Assembly (NCBI GenBank): GCA_015501585.1
Contig: JADNRY010000018.1
Span: 310,001 to 374,000 of the forward strand
Direction of reading: 5' to 3'
DNA length: 64,000 nucleotides
Source: Rhodocollybia butyracea
Taxonomy: Eukaryota > Basidiomycota > Agaricomycetes > Agaricales > Omphalotaceae
Positions 1-10,530 of the stretch are shown here, piece after piece. Numbering within the stretch: position 1 is the first letter of the stretch; each line of letters begins with the position of its first letter. The notes beneath the pieces were generated by a model, which was not told where the DNA came from, ran no database searches, and saw only the letters and a program-made list of their open reading frames with translations. Position numbers and translations under genes: made by a program.

Positions 1-2376
1 ATGCAGGCATCTATCTGACAGAGGATTTGAAGGCACTGCGAGGGTGGAGAAACATGTTGTGATTGCTGAAGAGTGGCGCTGTAGCGATCAGACTTGAGGA
101 CAAACGCTGAGATGTTGTATAGATTTCTTGTTGAAAGGTTGGGGTAGACAACTACGAATCCGGGATATACATGAAATATATTTTTTGATATATTTTTCAA
201 GTTTTATTATTCAATCATGAAGCCATCATTTCTCAGACAGAAAGGGTAACAGTGTTGGTGTGTAGATATTCTGGTGGTTATGGCACTATCTATCTAGTGA
301 TAACATGGCGTTTATGTTTTGGCCTCCCTTGGCTATAGCAAGGCGCTATAAATCTGACCTGTCTTGCTATCACAAGTGAATAATTTACTTTCACAGGACT
401 TGTGATAACAACTCGAAGTCTAGTTGTATAATAGCGTGATCGTTGTTAGTTGTTTCAAAAACTCCTGCTGTAGATCCCTGGTTGGTGACAGCCATTGAGC
501 CACCATTTACTTACAGTCCAGGCATTGTACTACATACTTATGCTACAATTTTTAGTTATGTATCTACTAAGTATCCACAGCAAAGTGACCTTTGAGTGAT
601 TGTATATTGGGTGAGAACATACTCATCTAATCATACACATATTTTGAGAAAATTCAATATCCATTTTTCGGAGTGGCATTGCTCAGCATGTGGTTTGCAA
701 GCTGCACATGCACTCCTTGTCAGCCAGCTGTCAGTGCAAACGAGCTTCACTACAGCCTGGGAATGGTCCTTGAATGAATGGTGTTCTATTGATTGTTATC
801 AATACTAATGTAAGTATGTTTGTATCACAGTATTTTGTGTCACCATTAGCTGTAGGTTCTTTTTGTAATTGAATAAGATAAGACCACTTGTTAACGTCCC
901 AAGTCTAGGTTGAGTCCAGGTGTTTGTAGCATTTGTTGTATTTTTATCAGATTCAATTTCAAGTATTGTTTCATCAGTGGTATTGGTTGATTCATTGGAA
1001 ACGGGAGGTTGTAGTAATAGTGTCTATATACTGACTACCACGATTTTATCTGCTAAGTTCGGTGCAATGCTTTTATTTAATGCAGCTCCAAATTACTTAT
1101 TGGGGGAGCAGTCCAGGAGGTCTTGCCTCTGTAGTGCATGCAAGCTCTCCTAGTAGTCCTCTAAGTTGTATCGGGAGGGATGCCTGTTTCTGTATATAGA
1201 TTTAATGGAGGTCTATTATGATAGTCTCAAGACTCCCAACAGTCTACAAACCTGGGCATCATATCCTTTTCCTGTTAGGCTTACAACCCAGGCCCCCTTG
1301 TGTCTTGCAGTGGTACAAAGGTGATAGGAGACGGGTTCATGGGAAGTATGCGTCACAATAACGAGCGTGAGATAATTACAAGCTTGATCAATCCAAAACA
1401 TGATACCGATCTCATTTGATATCCAACGAAACCATCAAACCTTGGTGCTTGACGACTAAAAAGCATGTGGTAAGCTCAGATGCCCAAGTATCAAGTCAAG
1501 TATAACTACAAGATGTTCAACTCGCCACAATTGTCAATCAGTGAGAGCAATACATGATATACATGGTGTGGGTGTGGCTCATAGCTGAGCCATAAATTAA
1601 TAAGTGTCCAGTGACTCAAACCTTATGGCAGGCAACTAAAAGTTTACAGCGCGCGGATTTAAGGTTTACGGAGTTGTTACGGAGGGTATTTTGTATGCAA
1701 TTCCCGATTTCTTATTTCTTTCAAAGAATCCTCCAGCGCTTCCTGGATATTTTATAGAAACGGAAAGCACCCCAGGCCGTGGTGTCACACATATTGTCAT
1801 GTCTTGGAGTGTGACATATATGAGAAGTAGCGGTGTGCGACTTCGTAGTATAATGTTGCAGTGGGAAAGATTCCTCAGGTATCAATCTAGCATCAATCTT
1901 GAATCAAAGCTCATTCACTGGCTGGCACTCTTTTCAATAGAATGTCATTTTCATTAAATCATTTGCGTCAGGCCTTGGGGCCCTCGGTGTCAGCTTGTCA
2001 GGTTGTACTTTTTCACGCAGGTTCAAACCAGTTACTACAACCAAGTCTTGTGGCCATCCTTATTGATCCAGCTCAACAGACTATTTATCAAATTTTCATA
2101 GCAGCGACAACTTGAACGAAAGCAATAAATAGATAACCAGAAGAAAAATTTACATAGTAGTAGCAAAGGGTGGCTGAGGTCCTTGTTACAATTTGGATTT
2201 GAAGGTGAGAAGGCCCATTATGCATTCCAACAGACCAGCAGTTATTCCAGGCTCCAGCATTTATCTTATTGGTAGTTGGGCCAAGGTATGAACGCAGAGC
2301 TACAAAATCTGCATAATGTGTCACAGTCAACCCTAAGGTCATTTTCTTGTCTATTCAACTAACCTTCTGAAGTGCT
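1..2376. other. Gene-poor stretch, nothing recognised
   Basis: Only short open frames are present on both strands (none above 90 codons) and none shows a recognisable motif or a convincing exon chain. The part next to 2377 is probably the 3' flank of the minus-strand methyltransferase gene. Confidence 0.5.
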
Positions 2377-3258
2377 TCAATAAACCCAGGGAATGAGGCG
2401 GCTTGTGTGGGACGCCCATTCAGCCCATTCGTTGCCAAATTCTTTCTGCAGGAGATCATCTTCTTTAGGCATTCGATGTATCACACCGAGTGCTAAGTAA
2501 GATATATATTAGGAATGTCATATCAATATCCCGAATTGAAACGCACCAGTGGTTGCCATCCACATGATACAGGCTGAAAGAAGCGCCTTTCCTCCCCAGT
2601 AATTGAAAATTTCACTTTGCCTTGTCACAGAGCTTGGGCCACTTTGCCAGATTAACAGCCCAGCATACATAAGGAATCCTCCAGAATACACAGGGTGTCT
2701 GATTATATCGGCCTGTTAGATTCACCCAGCTTGAATAACTTGAGACATACCTCACAACAGAATACGGACCGCTGGTTACTAGTTTATGATGTTTCTGTAT
2801 GGAAACCTCAAAGGTAAACATTGTTCCCAGTGTTTGGAAACTAAATAATCTTAAAACTGCTCCGGCGATAACCAGACCTATGCCCATGGAGAACCATGGG
2901 TCCAGCTCTCCGAGCTTGCTGTAGTCTCCAGATGGGACCAGGTGGCTCAATATTTTATGAGAATAGCTCCAAGATGGTAGGTTTCTCGCGAGAATACCCG
3001 CTATCTCTGCTCCTCCCACAAGCCAGGCTATGATCTATGTCAACAGTGAGAACACCAATATGATTGAGATGGAGAAATTATCACTTTTTGACCCATGATT
3101 ACAACTGTCAAGCTGCGAAAGAAGGACTTTTCCACGAATCCAGCGGTATAATCGCGCCGTGGGGTAGTTAGCATACCATTAGGGCCGGTCCATGCCTGGT
3201 GTTGTAGTACAACCGCAGAGAAGATCAAAGGGATGGAGATAAGACCAGATGTAGCCAT
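2377..3258 (-). CDS. Isoprenylcysteine carboxyl methyltransferase (ICMT) family protein, 4 exons
   Basis: Four exons join in frame: 3258-3085, 3034-2751, 2698-2547 and 2492-2377, giving 241 codons, the usual length for ICMT-like proteins. Introns are 50-54 nt and begin GTGATA, GTATGT and GTGCGT. The phases agree at every join. The protein is hydrophobic with several predicted membrane segments. Near residue 150 it has the family signature: a VTSGPYSVVRHPVYSGG stretch whose RHP is created only by splicing intron 2. The C-terminal end has the FGNEW...RLIPWVY pattern typical of the family. Family members methylate the carboxyl group of prenylated cysteine in the endoplasmic reticulum using S-adenosylmethionine; related fungal paralogs have uncertain substrates. 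The start is the first ATG of the open frame. No lesion is seen, which is unusual in this window, so this is probably a functional host gene. Confidence 0.85.
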
Positions 3259-4055
3259 GGTCCTGGGGGAATCACGTACAAAGCTGACCTATTAAAGCAC
3301 GTTTTTATATGGGTTTGCATCATGTGGCTGTGAATGCGAGTTGTGAACAGGGGGTATCGCCCGGTAAATCCATCAGTTTGACAGGTCGATCAAGCCGCGC
3401 CACGGCAGAGTGCCGGGATCAAAGGCACTATGAGATGACAGTGGATAAGGACTGGAAAGGAGTGCTTTTGTTCGCGTCTACGTTTGAGAGGTCTTATTAC
3501 ATGCACCCATCACTTTTTGTGCTTACCTTGCTCTGTTTTATATGCCTATTACTATCACAAATATGGCAGACTTAACGCTACAATTGAATCGAGCTTACAT
3601 TATTCCTGTTCCATATTTGAGGACTAGACGTTCAATAAATCTTTTCATTCACTACATAATTAGGTGTGTACTGTTCCCAATCCAACTCCTCAACAATGGA
3701 AATCTGATGAAACGACGAACTGGACAGGAAGGCTGAGGCACATCGGCAGGATCACTTGCCGTGCTACATACGAAGGTACCCTCACGACTAGGTTGATTTT
3801 ACGGACTTACCGGGCGAATACTGCCTGGTTGTGAATGCGAGATGTACACAAGTCACTTACTTGTTTGTACTTTTGATGTACTTTTTCAAAAGTAACTTGA
3901 CAGGTACTTGACAGGTACTTGATGCCGGTACTTTACATACTCGATAGTCAAATTACAACATTTGCATATTGACTTTGAAAGTTGAAATAATCATTATACG
4001 ATATGTGTGCCTCATTGTAATTTGTAAGAAGGCTGGAACTTGTTGTTGAGAGACC
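3259..4055. other. Intergenic, nothing recognised
   Basis: Short open frames only. Around 3840-3940 there are short direct repeats of the type 'gtacttgacag', but no element boundary could be drawn. Confidence 0.4.
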
Positions 4056-4745
4056 GTACAGTGCGACACAGGTCATACAACCGTAAAACAGGACGGTTAC
4101 GGTGAAGCCGGGTGAGCAGTAAATGGGAACTGTATACTGTACAATATGGATATGGTGCAATGCCTTATTTGGAGGGTTTGTTGGATATCAGCAGATATCA
4201 GTGTCATCATGATGATTCAATGATCAAGCTCATAGTTATCTCACACTCATTGTTGTTACCCAGACTTACACTTATCCCCTATCACCCCCATACCAGTATA
4301 TAAACAGTAGCTAGATGTACACTACCTCATCAACTAGAAAAGCTAATAATATATCAGCAAAGCTGTTAATACTTACATGTTGAGAATTTATAATCCCTTG
4401 CTATTATTGAAGAGTAAAATATTATCACTGTTGTTAACATCAAGACTACAGTGTGAGGCGCTCCCTATTTTCTATCCTATGTATTTGTGAGCTAGCCTGG
4501 TATTAAGCAATGCCAATGTAGTGATAGTAGTGTGGAGAGTGTAAGAGTAGATGATAATTATTGTGCAGAGCTCAAGACTGAGAGATGTAAGGATCTAGGC
4601 GGATCCTTATAGTTAGGGATCCGCACCGTAACCGTATAATACGGTTGACGGTACGGTTACGGGGGTACATAGCTTCTCAGCATCAACTATACGGTACGGC
4701 TTTGGTACGGGATTGATAGCGTATGGACCTGTAAAAGACGGCCGT
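4056..4745. repeat. CCGTA/TACGG-rich repeat relic, possibly hAT-related
   Basis: Dense CCGTA and TACGG pentamers form overlapping small palindromes at 4056-4110 and 4615-4745. The same composition fills the hAT MITE at 17385-17941. The stretch near 4091-4110 resembles the inverted end of that MITE (GGTTACGGTGAAGCC) and 4056-4075 resembles its other end. I infer relics of the same family; boundaries and target duplication were not found. Confidence 0.3.
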
Positions 4746-4939
4746 ACTTTATTAGTATTGTAACTTATTGTAGCCGTTAAGTTATAGTGCAAGTGTAGAA
4801 CATTACTATCTCAAATAGAAGCAACAGAAGGTTTCCGACAGGATGATTCAAGAATAGTGTACTTGATCTGGGAACGACGACGATGTAAAATGTGTGAGTG
4901 GATCCCGTAAGAGACATAAAATGAACGGGTAATATTCAC

Positions 4940-5560
4940 GCCTAGGCGTGTAACTATACTTTTTGACACACTGTGTAGTATATACAATGCAATAAGAGAA
5001 CTATACGGAGCCCAAGCGTGATAGTTGTAGCAGAAGCTTAGTATCTTAACAATAATACTTAGTTAGCCGTTATGATACACCTACAAGCGTAGTTGGAAGC
5101 CAAGCTAGCGGGGATACTTGAGGTGCCCAGAGATGTTAACACTAGGCTAGTCAACCTAGTTTCTACTCAGGAGCTTACAGAAACTCAAGTGGGCACAAGG
5201 TTCAGTGGCAAAGTATCGATCCTCTATTAAAGTGGCTAGATTTCACGAGTCGGCAGAGCCAGTGCTCCCTAACTTATAATGTGGGGCAAATAACTTCTAA
5301 TTGAAGAAACAACTACCAATCTCGTACTTTGGAGGTGGCGGATAACTTGTATTTCTAGGTAAACACCCTAAGCTTTTATAGAGAGGATAGAGAGAGTTTA
5401 ACATGAAAAGATACAAAACATACAGACTTTGAGAGAGAAACTGAGAGAGAGAGACAGAGAGACAGCTAGGAAAGGAAACTCGTCGCCATAAAGGGTATAT
5501 AGGATATGGTAAAACTGTCCAAACTACTACATATGTCCAAATCGGGTAGTAACTCATATA
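4940..5560. repeat. Relic LTR pieces related to element A, in two orientations
   Basis: 4940-5200 aligns by eye with the first part of the LTR of element A (20130-20350), sharing strings such as ACAATGCAATAAGAG and GGAGCCCAAGCGTGATAG. 5330-5560 resembles the middle of the same LTR (20960-21140) but on the opposite strand. The copy is much more diverged than the two LTRs of A are from each other, so it is an older relative that has been rearranged. Confidence 0.55.
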
Positions 5561-5972
5561 TATTAAAATGGTTAAAGTTCTTTGGTCCTAGACGGTAGTC
5601 CGCCCCGTGGTCCACAGGTTCATCTTCCAGGCAGTGGTGCTCATACCTTGCATACTTGCTTTCCTCTGTCTTACTCAGGATGTTAAGGTGGTGTTGGTTA
5701 GTCCATGGTACTTCTCCATTAAAGGAAAGTGTTTGGAACTGTTAGCCCAGTGCGCTAGCTTTCTAACGACACTATTATCATATAAGTTGAGTTGGCTAGC
5801 CTAGTATCAATAAGTGTATTTCTTTCTAGAGTACCTTCAGCCAACATTCTACAATCTCTTGGGAGGTGGTGCACTTCCATGTACCAGTAAGTCTCCCCTA
5901 TGGTCCGTGCTAGTCTTGGCACGCAATTTATAATATTCAGGTTATCTTCAGCGACACGGTACCAAGTCTTAG
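5561..5972. other. Intergenic, nothing recognised
   Basis: No convincing coding frame. It ends in CTTAG (5968-5972), the left target duplication of the LTR element that follows. Confidence 0.4.
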
Positions 5973-6601
5973 TGTAAAGATCCGTTCACAATTGGATCTT
6001 CCCAATGTACAGTATAGCGAGGGGCCCGTTGGGCAGATTTACTACAATATCGAGTTTGGTGTTGCTGATTTAACAGTGTGGTTTCCGATGGTTCTTCTGT
6101 GTTAACAGGTAATATTCTGGTATTCTGATCAAACAGATGTGATGTCTTCTGTGGTAAGCAGGTAAAAGTAGTTCTTCTGTGGTGAGCAGGTAAAGGTGGT
6201 TCTTCTGTAATAAGCAGGGATTCTTCTGTTGTAAGCAGGTAATTGGTGATGCTTCTGGATATTCACAGTTAGCAACTAAGATTCATATCAAGGTTCAATT
6301 CACAGCTATGCTGCACAAAGGTAATAGTTCCAAAATAACAAGGCTGGGGTACAATGTATCTACTGAGCGGTATTTATACTAGCTACCTAAGTCATATTGA
6401 GTCATTCCGAGTCATGTTCCGAGTCATTTTGACTCATATAATATAATTCATTTCCGGTTCCGGGTTCCGGGTCATTATATTGCACCCGAAATTAGACCAT
6501 ATGACTCGTTTGTTATCAAATGTCATTAATACAATATTGAGACAATCATGTGCTCAATCATGTGTCCAATTTGTCAGTCAGGAAATGTTCACTTCCTGAC
6601 A
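5973..6601 (-). repeat. 3' LTR of the minus-strand LTR element
   Basis: 629 bp, nearly identical to 9694-10322. Contains short tandem-like GTTCTTCTGTG..AGCAGG motifs around 6085-6240 and GAGTCAT repeats around 6395-6440. Confidence 0.85.
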
Positions 6602-6620
6602 GTATTCCCTCCTTCACAAG
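6602..6620 (-). promoter_or_regulatory. Polypurine tract candidate
   Basis: The minus strand reads GTGAAGGAGGGAATAC immediately before the downstream LTR, the position expected for the plus-strand primer of an LTR element. Confidence 0.55.
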
Positions 6621-6658
6621 CCTGAGCCCTCGAAGGCTTAGGATTCTTCTCCTCCACT

Positions 6659-9475
6659 TTAGAAATTATTTTCCCAATAATTCTCTTCCTGCTCCATTGT
6701 ATCCATCATCTCCAGATAGTTCCCATATTCCCCTTTCCAGGTCTCTGCCTGCTGCTCACATTCCTCATAGTATCCTCCACTCTCCTCTGTCCCTTGTTCC
6801 ATGGTCTCAAGATTGTGATCACAGTCTTCACAGTCACCTTCACAGTGATCTATCATTCTATCCCCATGTTCCTCAGAGACCACTTCTTCTTCCTCCATGA
6901 ATACAGGTCCTTGATAATGGGCCTTCTGCTCCATCATCTCAATATACTCAAGGTATTCTCCATACCCTTCATTCCAACTCATTTGTTGGCGTGGATCCTC
7001 AATACAATATCCACTCTCCCAGGTCCCTTCCTGCATGATCCTATGGTCTTGATCATTCTCCCACTCTCCCTGATCAAGTATTCCACAACTTTTCTTGTGC
7101 TCCTCATACACTTCTTCTTGTGAATTCAAGTCATGATTCCCTGAGTAGCTCATCAGTTCCCCTTCACCTCTAGTAGCATCCTCCCATTGTCCTTCACCGT
7201 TTGAGGATTCAAGCATAGGAGAATGATCCACTGCACCAAATAATCTAACCCCTAGATTGACAGATTTATTGGCACACATCTGGATATCATTCTGTTCATG
7301 GTGATTGTATGGTCCTTGTGATTTCCTGTAGTGATGCTGCACTTCAGCGTTGTCTTTGACTGAGTCTGACCAACATTCAATACTGTCCATGCTTGAATAC
7401 ATGTAAGGCTGGTGATAAGTATGAGCCAGCTGCAGTTTATCAGGACTGATAAGTCCATGGATACGTGAACCTTCATGTTTCGCATATGGGCGCTCGTTTA
7501 AGCGCTTAATTGCACTTCGAAATTTGGCAGCATTTTCTCTGCTATCCCCTGGCTTTTCTTTCCTCAGGCTGGCGTCAGATGGTCTATAAGCAATGGATGA
7601 GGCCTTATCATGAACTCTGGCAGGACTTTCTGCCATTCTTGTCTTAGTGAGATGCTTCTTTCTCGAGCAAGCTCTCAAGTTCTCAGTCTCACTTCGACGT
7701 TGGGAATATTTGATGGCTTCATGTGCATTCCTATGGTTTTGTTGAGATACAGGCTTGGAAGGTGGCAGTGTGCATGAATTTTGCCAGCTATCGTTGCTAA
7801 TATCGGGGAACAAACAACGAAATTGGCTGGAATGATGGGATACCGCCGCAACGATTGGGCGCTTATTCGAGCGCCCGGAGCCGATAATCCGAGTCGTTCG
7901 AGTCATTGCCAGTTCGTCGTATTTCGTCTCTATTTTCCTTGTCCCTTCATCAGTTTCAATCTTCGGATTTCTCTGGATCATTGTTCTATTTATTTCTGCA
8001 TTAAATGTACCCTCTTTTGCCGGAGCTATAGGTGATTTAACATTGGAAGGAACTCGAGAGCAAAACAGCATAGATTTAGATGTCTCAGTGGCCATTTTAG
8101 GTGCGTGGTTTTCGAAATTTTCTCGTGTATTTCCTGCGGGCTGATCATTATGCTTAGACATATTATTATGAGTTTGTGCATGAGCCTGACCAAGTTGCTT
8201 GGCAGCCAGTTCGATCTCCTTCTCATTCTGTCCTTCCCAAACTGCTAGTTGTGCAATTGTGAGTTTTCCCAGCGGAGATTCTGTGTGTTCAGATTGCCGA
8301 TCTACTGGCGGATTTTTCCAGGTATTGTCTGATCCTTCAATCGCACTATCGAGGATCACTCTATTGGAGGATTCGATCGATCGATTGGATGACTTGATCA
8401 ATCTGGATGACTCGATCGATTTATCCGCTGGTATCTGCATAACCGCTGTCAAGACACTCTTAGCTATTTTATTCTTTAGCAACACATGATAAAACTGAAG
8501 TGTGAGTTCACTATCATTGAGGATGTAGCTTAAGCGATGCTGTAGGACCGTAACATCATGACTCAATGTGTTCAATGATGGTGAGATTTCCTGGCTAGTT
8601 TGCAAATTGTCTCTAGTATCTTGAGGCTCATTTAAGGAGCGCGCCGGTTGAGATTCACTGTCCCGCTTCTCTCGGCGGACTGCTCTGCACCCTTTGCGGT
8701 TCAGAAATGGTTGTTCACGGAATGTATGGATATCGCGTGAGTTCTTTACCGCCGGTTTGCTTTCTGTCGGTTTATAGTCCACAGGTTTGTGTTGACTTGG
8801 AAAATTGTTTGGTGGCAATACTGTGTCGGAAACATTGTTTGACGATGACATGTATGGAACATTATTCAATGACACGCATGGAATATTGTCTAGCGACATA
8901 TAAGGAAGATTGTTTGATGACAACGGCGCAACATTGTTCAGTGACCTGCGTGGAATGTCTGGTACAGAGCAGTCATGGGTTGATTGTGGTTTGCTATTGG
9001 TGTTTGGCGTGTCCGTTGGTGGCACAGTACTTCTCTGCTTAATTTCTACAGTGGGAGTGAAAGAGGTACGTGCATTTCTGTGCAGCTGAATTTGATCGCT
9101 TTGGATAACTATGGTTCGTCTTGGCTTATGAGGCATCCACAGATGATTTCTGGTGAGAATATCCATGGCATCCCAAATATGCTTGAATTGTTGTTGTACG
9201 CCTGGATCATGAAGGTGTAGTTGGATACAATCTGGTATCGAGTCCGCACTCTGCAATTTAATGGCATGAACAAGATCCATTATTTCTCCATAAGTCCAGC
9301 CTGCAAGATCTATACCCATTGCTGACACTGATATGGCACATAGGTCCTCGATAGTGGATATAATTTCCTGGAACCTATGGGAGGATATACATATAGGGCC
9401 GTTAGCATCTTTGGTGGCGAGGATAAAGTTTCGTAGGATGAAGTTTCGTAGCTGGTTATTGAATTTGTTAGACAT
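6659..9475 (-). CDS. 938-aa protein of unknown function inside an LTR element
   Basis: Uninterrupted frame of 938 codons, the longest in the window, starting with ATG about 220 nt inside the 5' LTR and ending 57 nt before the other LTR. I do not recognise a domain. The N-terminal ~120 residues look folded (helical pattern with conserved-looking W and H/F positions). The middle is polar and low complexity, with short repeats such as SLNNVPYMS (about residues 185-215) and SSNRSIESSNR. The C-terminal 200 residues are very acidic and hold two tandem ~40-residue units, each with GYGEYLE/GEYGNYLE followed by MEQ and rich in E, W and Y. There is no zinc knuckle and no DSG protease motif. By position it could be a gag-like structural protein, but this is inference only. 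The frame is intact although neighbouring elements are riddled with stops, which suggests recent or ongoing selection. Confidence 0.75.
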   Translation of the reverse strand: MSNKFNNQLRNFILRNFILATKDANGPICISSHRFQEIISTIEDLCAISVSAMGIDLAGWTYGEIMDLVHAIKLQSADSIPDCIQLHLHDPGVQQQFKHIWDAMDILTRNHLWMPHKPRRTIVIQSDQIQLHRNARTSFTPTVEIKQRSTVPPTDTPNTNSKPQSTHDCSVPDIPRRSLNNVAPLSSNNLPYMSLDNIPCVSLNNVPYMSSSNNVSDTVLPPNNFPSQHKPVDYKPTESKPAVKNSRDIHTFREQPFLNRKGCRAVRREKRDSESQPARSLNEPQDTRDNLQTSQEISPSLNTLSHDVTVLQHRLSYILNDSELTLQFYHVLLKNKIAKSVLTAVMQIPADKSIESSRLIKSSNRSIESSNRVILDSAIEGSDNTWKNPPVDRQSEHTESPLGKLTIAQLAVWEGQNEKEIELAAKQLGQAHAQTHNNMSKHNDQPAGNTRENFENHAPKMATETSKSMLFCSRVPSNVKSPIAPAKEGTFNAEINRTMIQRNPKIETDEGTRKIETKYDELAMTRTTRIIGSGRSNKRPIVAAVSHHSSQFRCLFPDISNDSWQNSCTLPPSKPVSQQNHRNAHEAIKYSQRRSETENLRACSRKKHLTKTRMAESPARVHDKASSIAYRPSDASLRKEKPGDSRENAAKFRSAIKRLNERPYAKHEGSRIHGLISPDKLQLAHTYHQPYMYSSMDSIECWSDSVKDNAEVQHHYRKSQGPYNHHEQNDIQMCANKSVNLGVRLFGAVDHSPMLESSNGEGQWEDATRGEGELMSYSGNHDLNSQEEVYEEHKKSCGILDQGEWENDQDHRIMQEGTWESGYCIEDPRQQMSWNEGYGEYLEYIEMMEQKAHYQGPVFMEEEEVVSEEHGDRMIDHCEGDCEDCDHNLETMEQGTEESGGYYEECEQQAETWKGEYGNYLEMMDTMEQEENYWENNF

Positions 9476-9693
9476 CTTTGGATTTGGCAGTGCAACGTTA
9501 AAGTTGAAAGTTTAACGTTAAGTCAAAAATGCAATATTAACGCCAAAAGTGTAATGTTAAAGTCAATGTGGTTTGTTGGTATAATTGACGTCTGTCTATA
9601 TGTCCATACGGCCTGAATCTAGCGCGCAGGTGTTGTTACAAACTAAACTCACTAGTGCAGTAAAACTGGTAGCGGGTATTAGCCTTGTTATTA

Positions 9694-10322
9694 TGTAAAG
9701 ATCCGTTCACAATTGGATCTTCCCAATGTACAGTATAGCGAGGGGCCCGTTGGGCAGATTTACTACAATATCGAGTTTGGTGTTGCTGATTTAACAGTGT
9801 GGTTTCCGATGGTTCTTCTGTGTTAACAGGTAATATTCTGGTATTCTGATCAAACAGATGTGATGTCTTCTGTGGTAAGCAGGTAAAAGTAGTTCTTCTG
9901 TGGTGAGCAGGTAAAGGTGGTTCTTCTGTAATAAGCAGGGATTCTTCTGTTGTAAGCAGGTAATTGGTGATGCTTCTGGATATTCACAGTTAGCAACTAA
10001 GATTCATATCAAGGTTCAATTCACAGCTATGCTGCACAAAGGTAATAGTTCCAAAATAACAAGGCTGGGGTACAATGTATCTACTGAGCAGTATTTATAC
10101 TAGCTACCTAAGTCATATTGAGTCATTCCGAGTCATGTTCCGAGTCATTTTGACTCATATAATATAATTCATTTCCGGTTCCGGGTTCCGGGTCATTATA
10201 TTGCACCCGAAATTAGACCATATGACTCGTTTGTTATCAAATGTCATTAATACAATATTGAGACAATCATGTGCTCAATCATGTGTCCAATTTGTCAGTC
10301 AGGAAATGTTCACTTCCTGACA
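9694..10322 (-). repeat. 5' LTR of the minus-strand LTR element
   Basis: 629 bp, direct repeat of 5973-6601, followed by the CTTAG target duplication. As the element is on the minus strand, this copy would carry the promoter for the ORF starting at 9475. Confidence 0.85.
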
Positions 10323-10336
10323 CTTAGTCAAATTTG

Positions 10337-10528
10337 CTAGTCGACTCCGTCAGATGGTATCTCTGCTTTGTTCCGGACCATTGCTTCAGAATATCTTGAT
10401 TCCCTCATAGATTGTAGGATTTGTGGTATTTGTGAACTAGCCATTTCTAAAGTATGAGGTTTGCCTTCCCTCTTTTGAATACAGTGGCTCAAAAAATTGT
10501 CCACATGTTTGACACTTTGGGAAAGATC
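10337..10528 (-). other. Open exon-like fragment, unrecognised
   Basis: The minus strand reads openly for about 63 codons from a possible acceptor (TTTAG at about 10528) to a TAG at 10337. It is next to the inverted Tc1-type element on one side and the LTR element on the other. It may be the 3' end of a disrupted gene or element; no motif was recognised. Confidence 0.25.
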
Positions 10529-10530
10529 CT

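Larger units (their letters stand above)
5973..10322 (-). mobile_element. Young non-autonomous LTR element carrying one long ORF
   Basis: Two 629-bp direct repeats (5973-6601 and 9694-10322) differ, by eye, at a single position (CpG to CpA near 6376). They have TG..CA ends (TGTAAAGATCC / TTCCTGACA). The 5-bp target duplication CTTAG is present at 5968-5972 and 10323-10327. The purine-rich tract next to the left LTR reads GAAGGAGGGAA on the minus strand, so the element runs on the minus strand and its single 938-codon ORF is in sense orientation. No protease, reverse transcriptase, RNase H or integrase is present in the 3.1-kb interior. No obvious tRNA primer site follows the 5' LTR. I infer recent mobilisation in trans by an autonomous relative. 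Confidence 0.85.

Noticed and set aside
6550..6900. 116-codon plus-strand frame rich in S, P and L
   Set aside because: Shadow of the acidic C-terminus of the 938-aa minus-strand ORF and its LTR edge.
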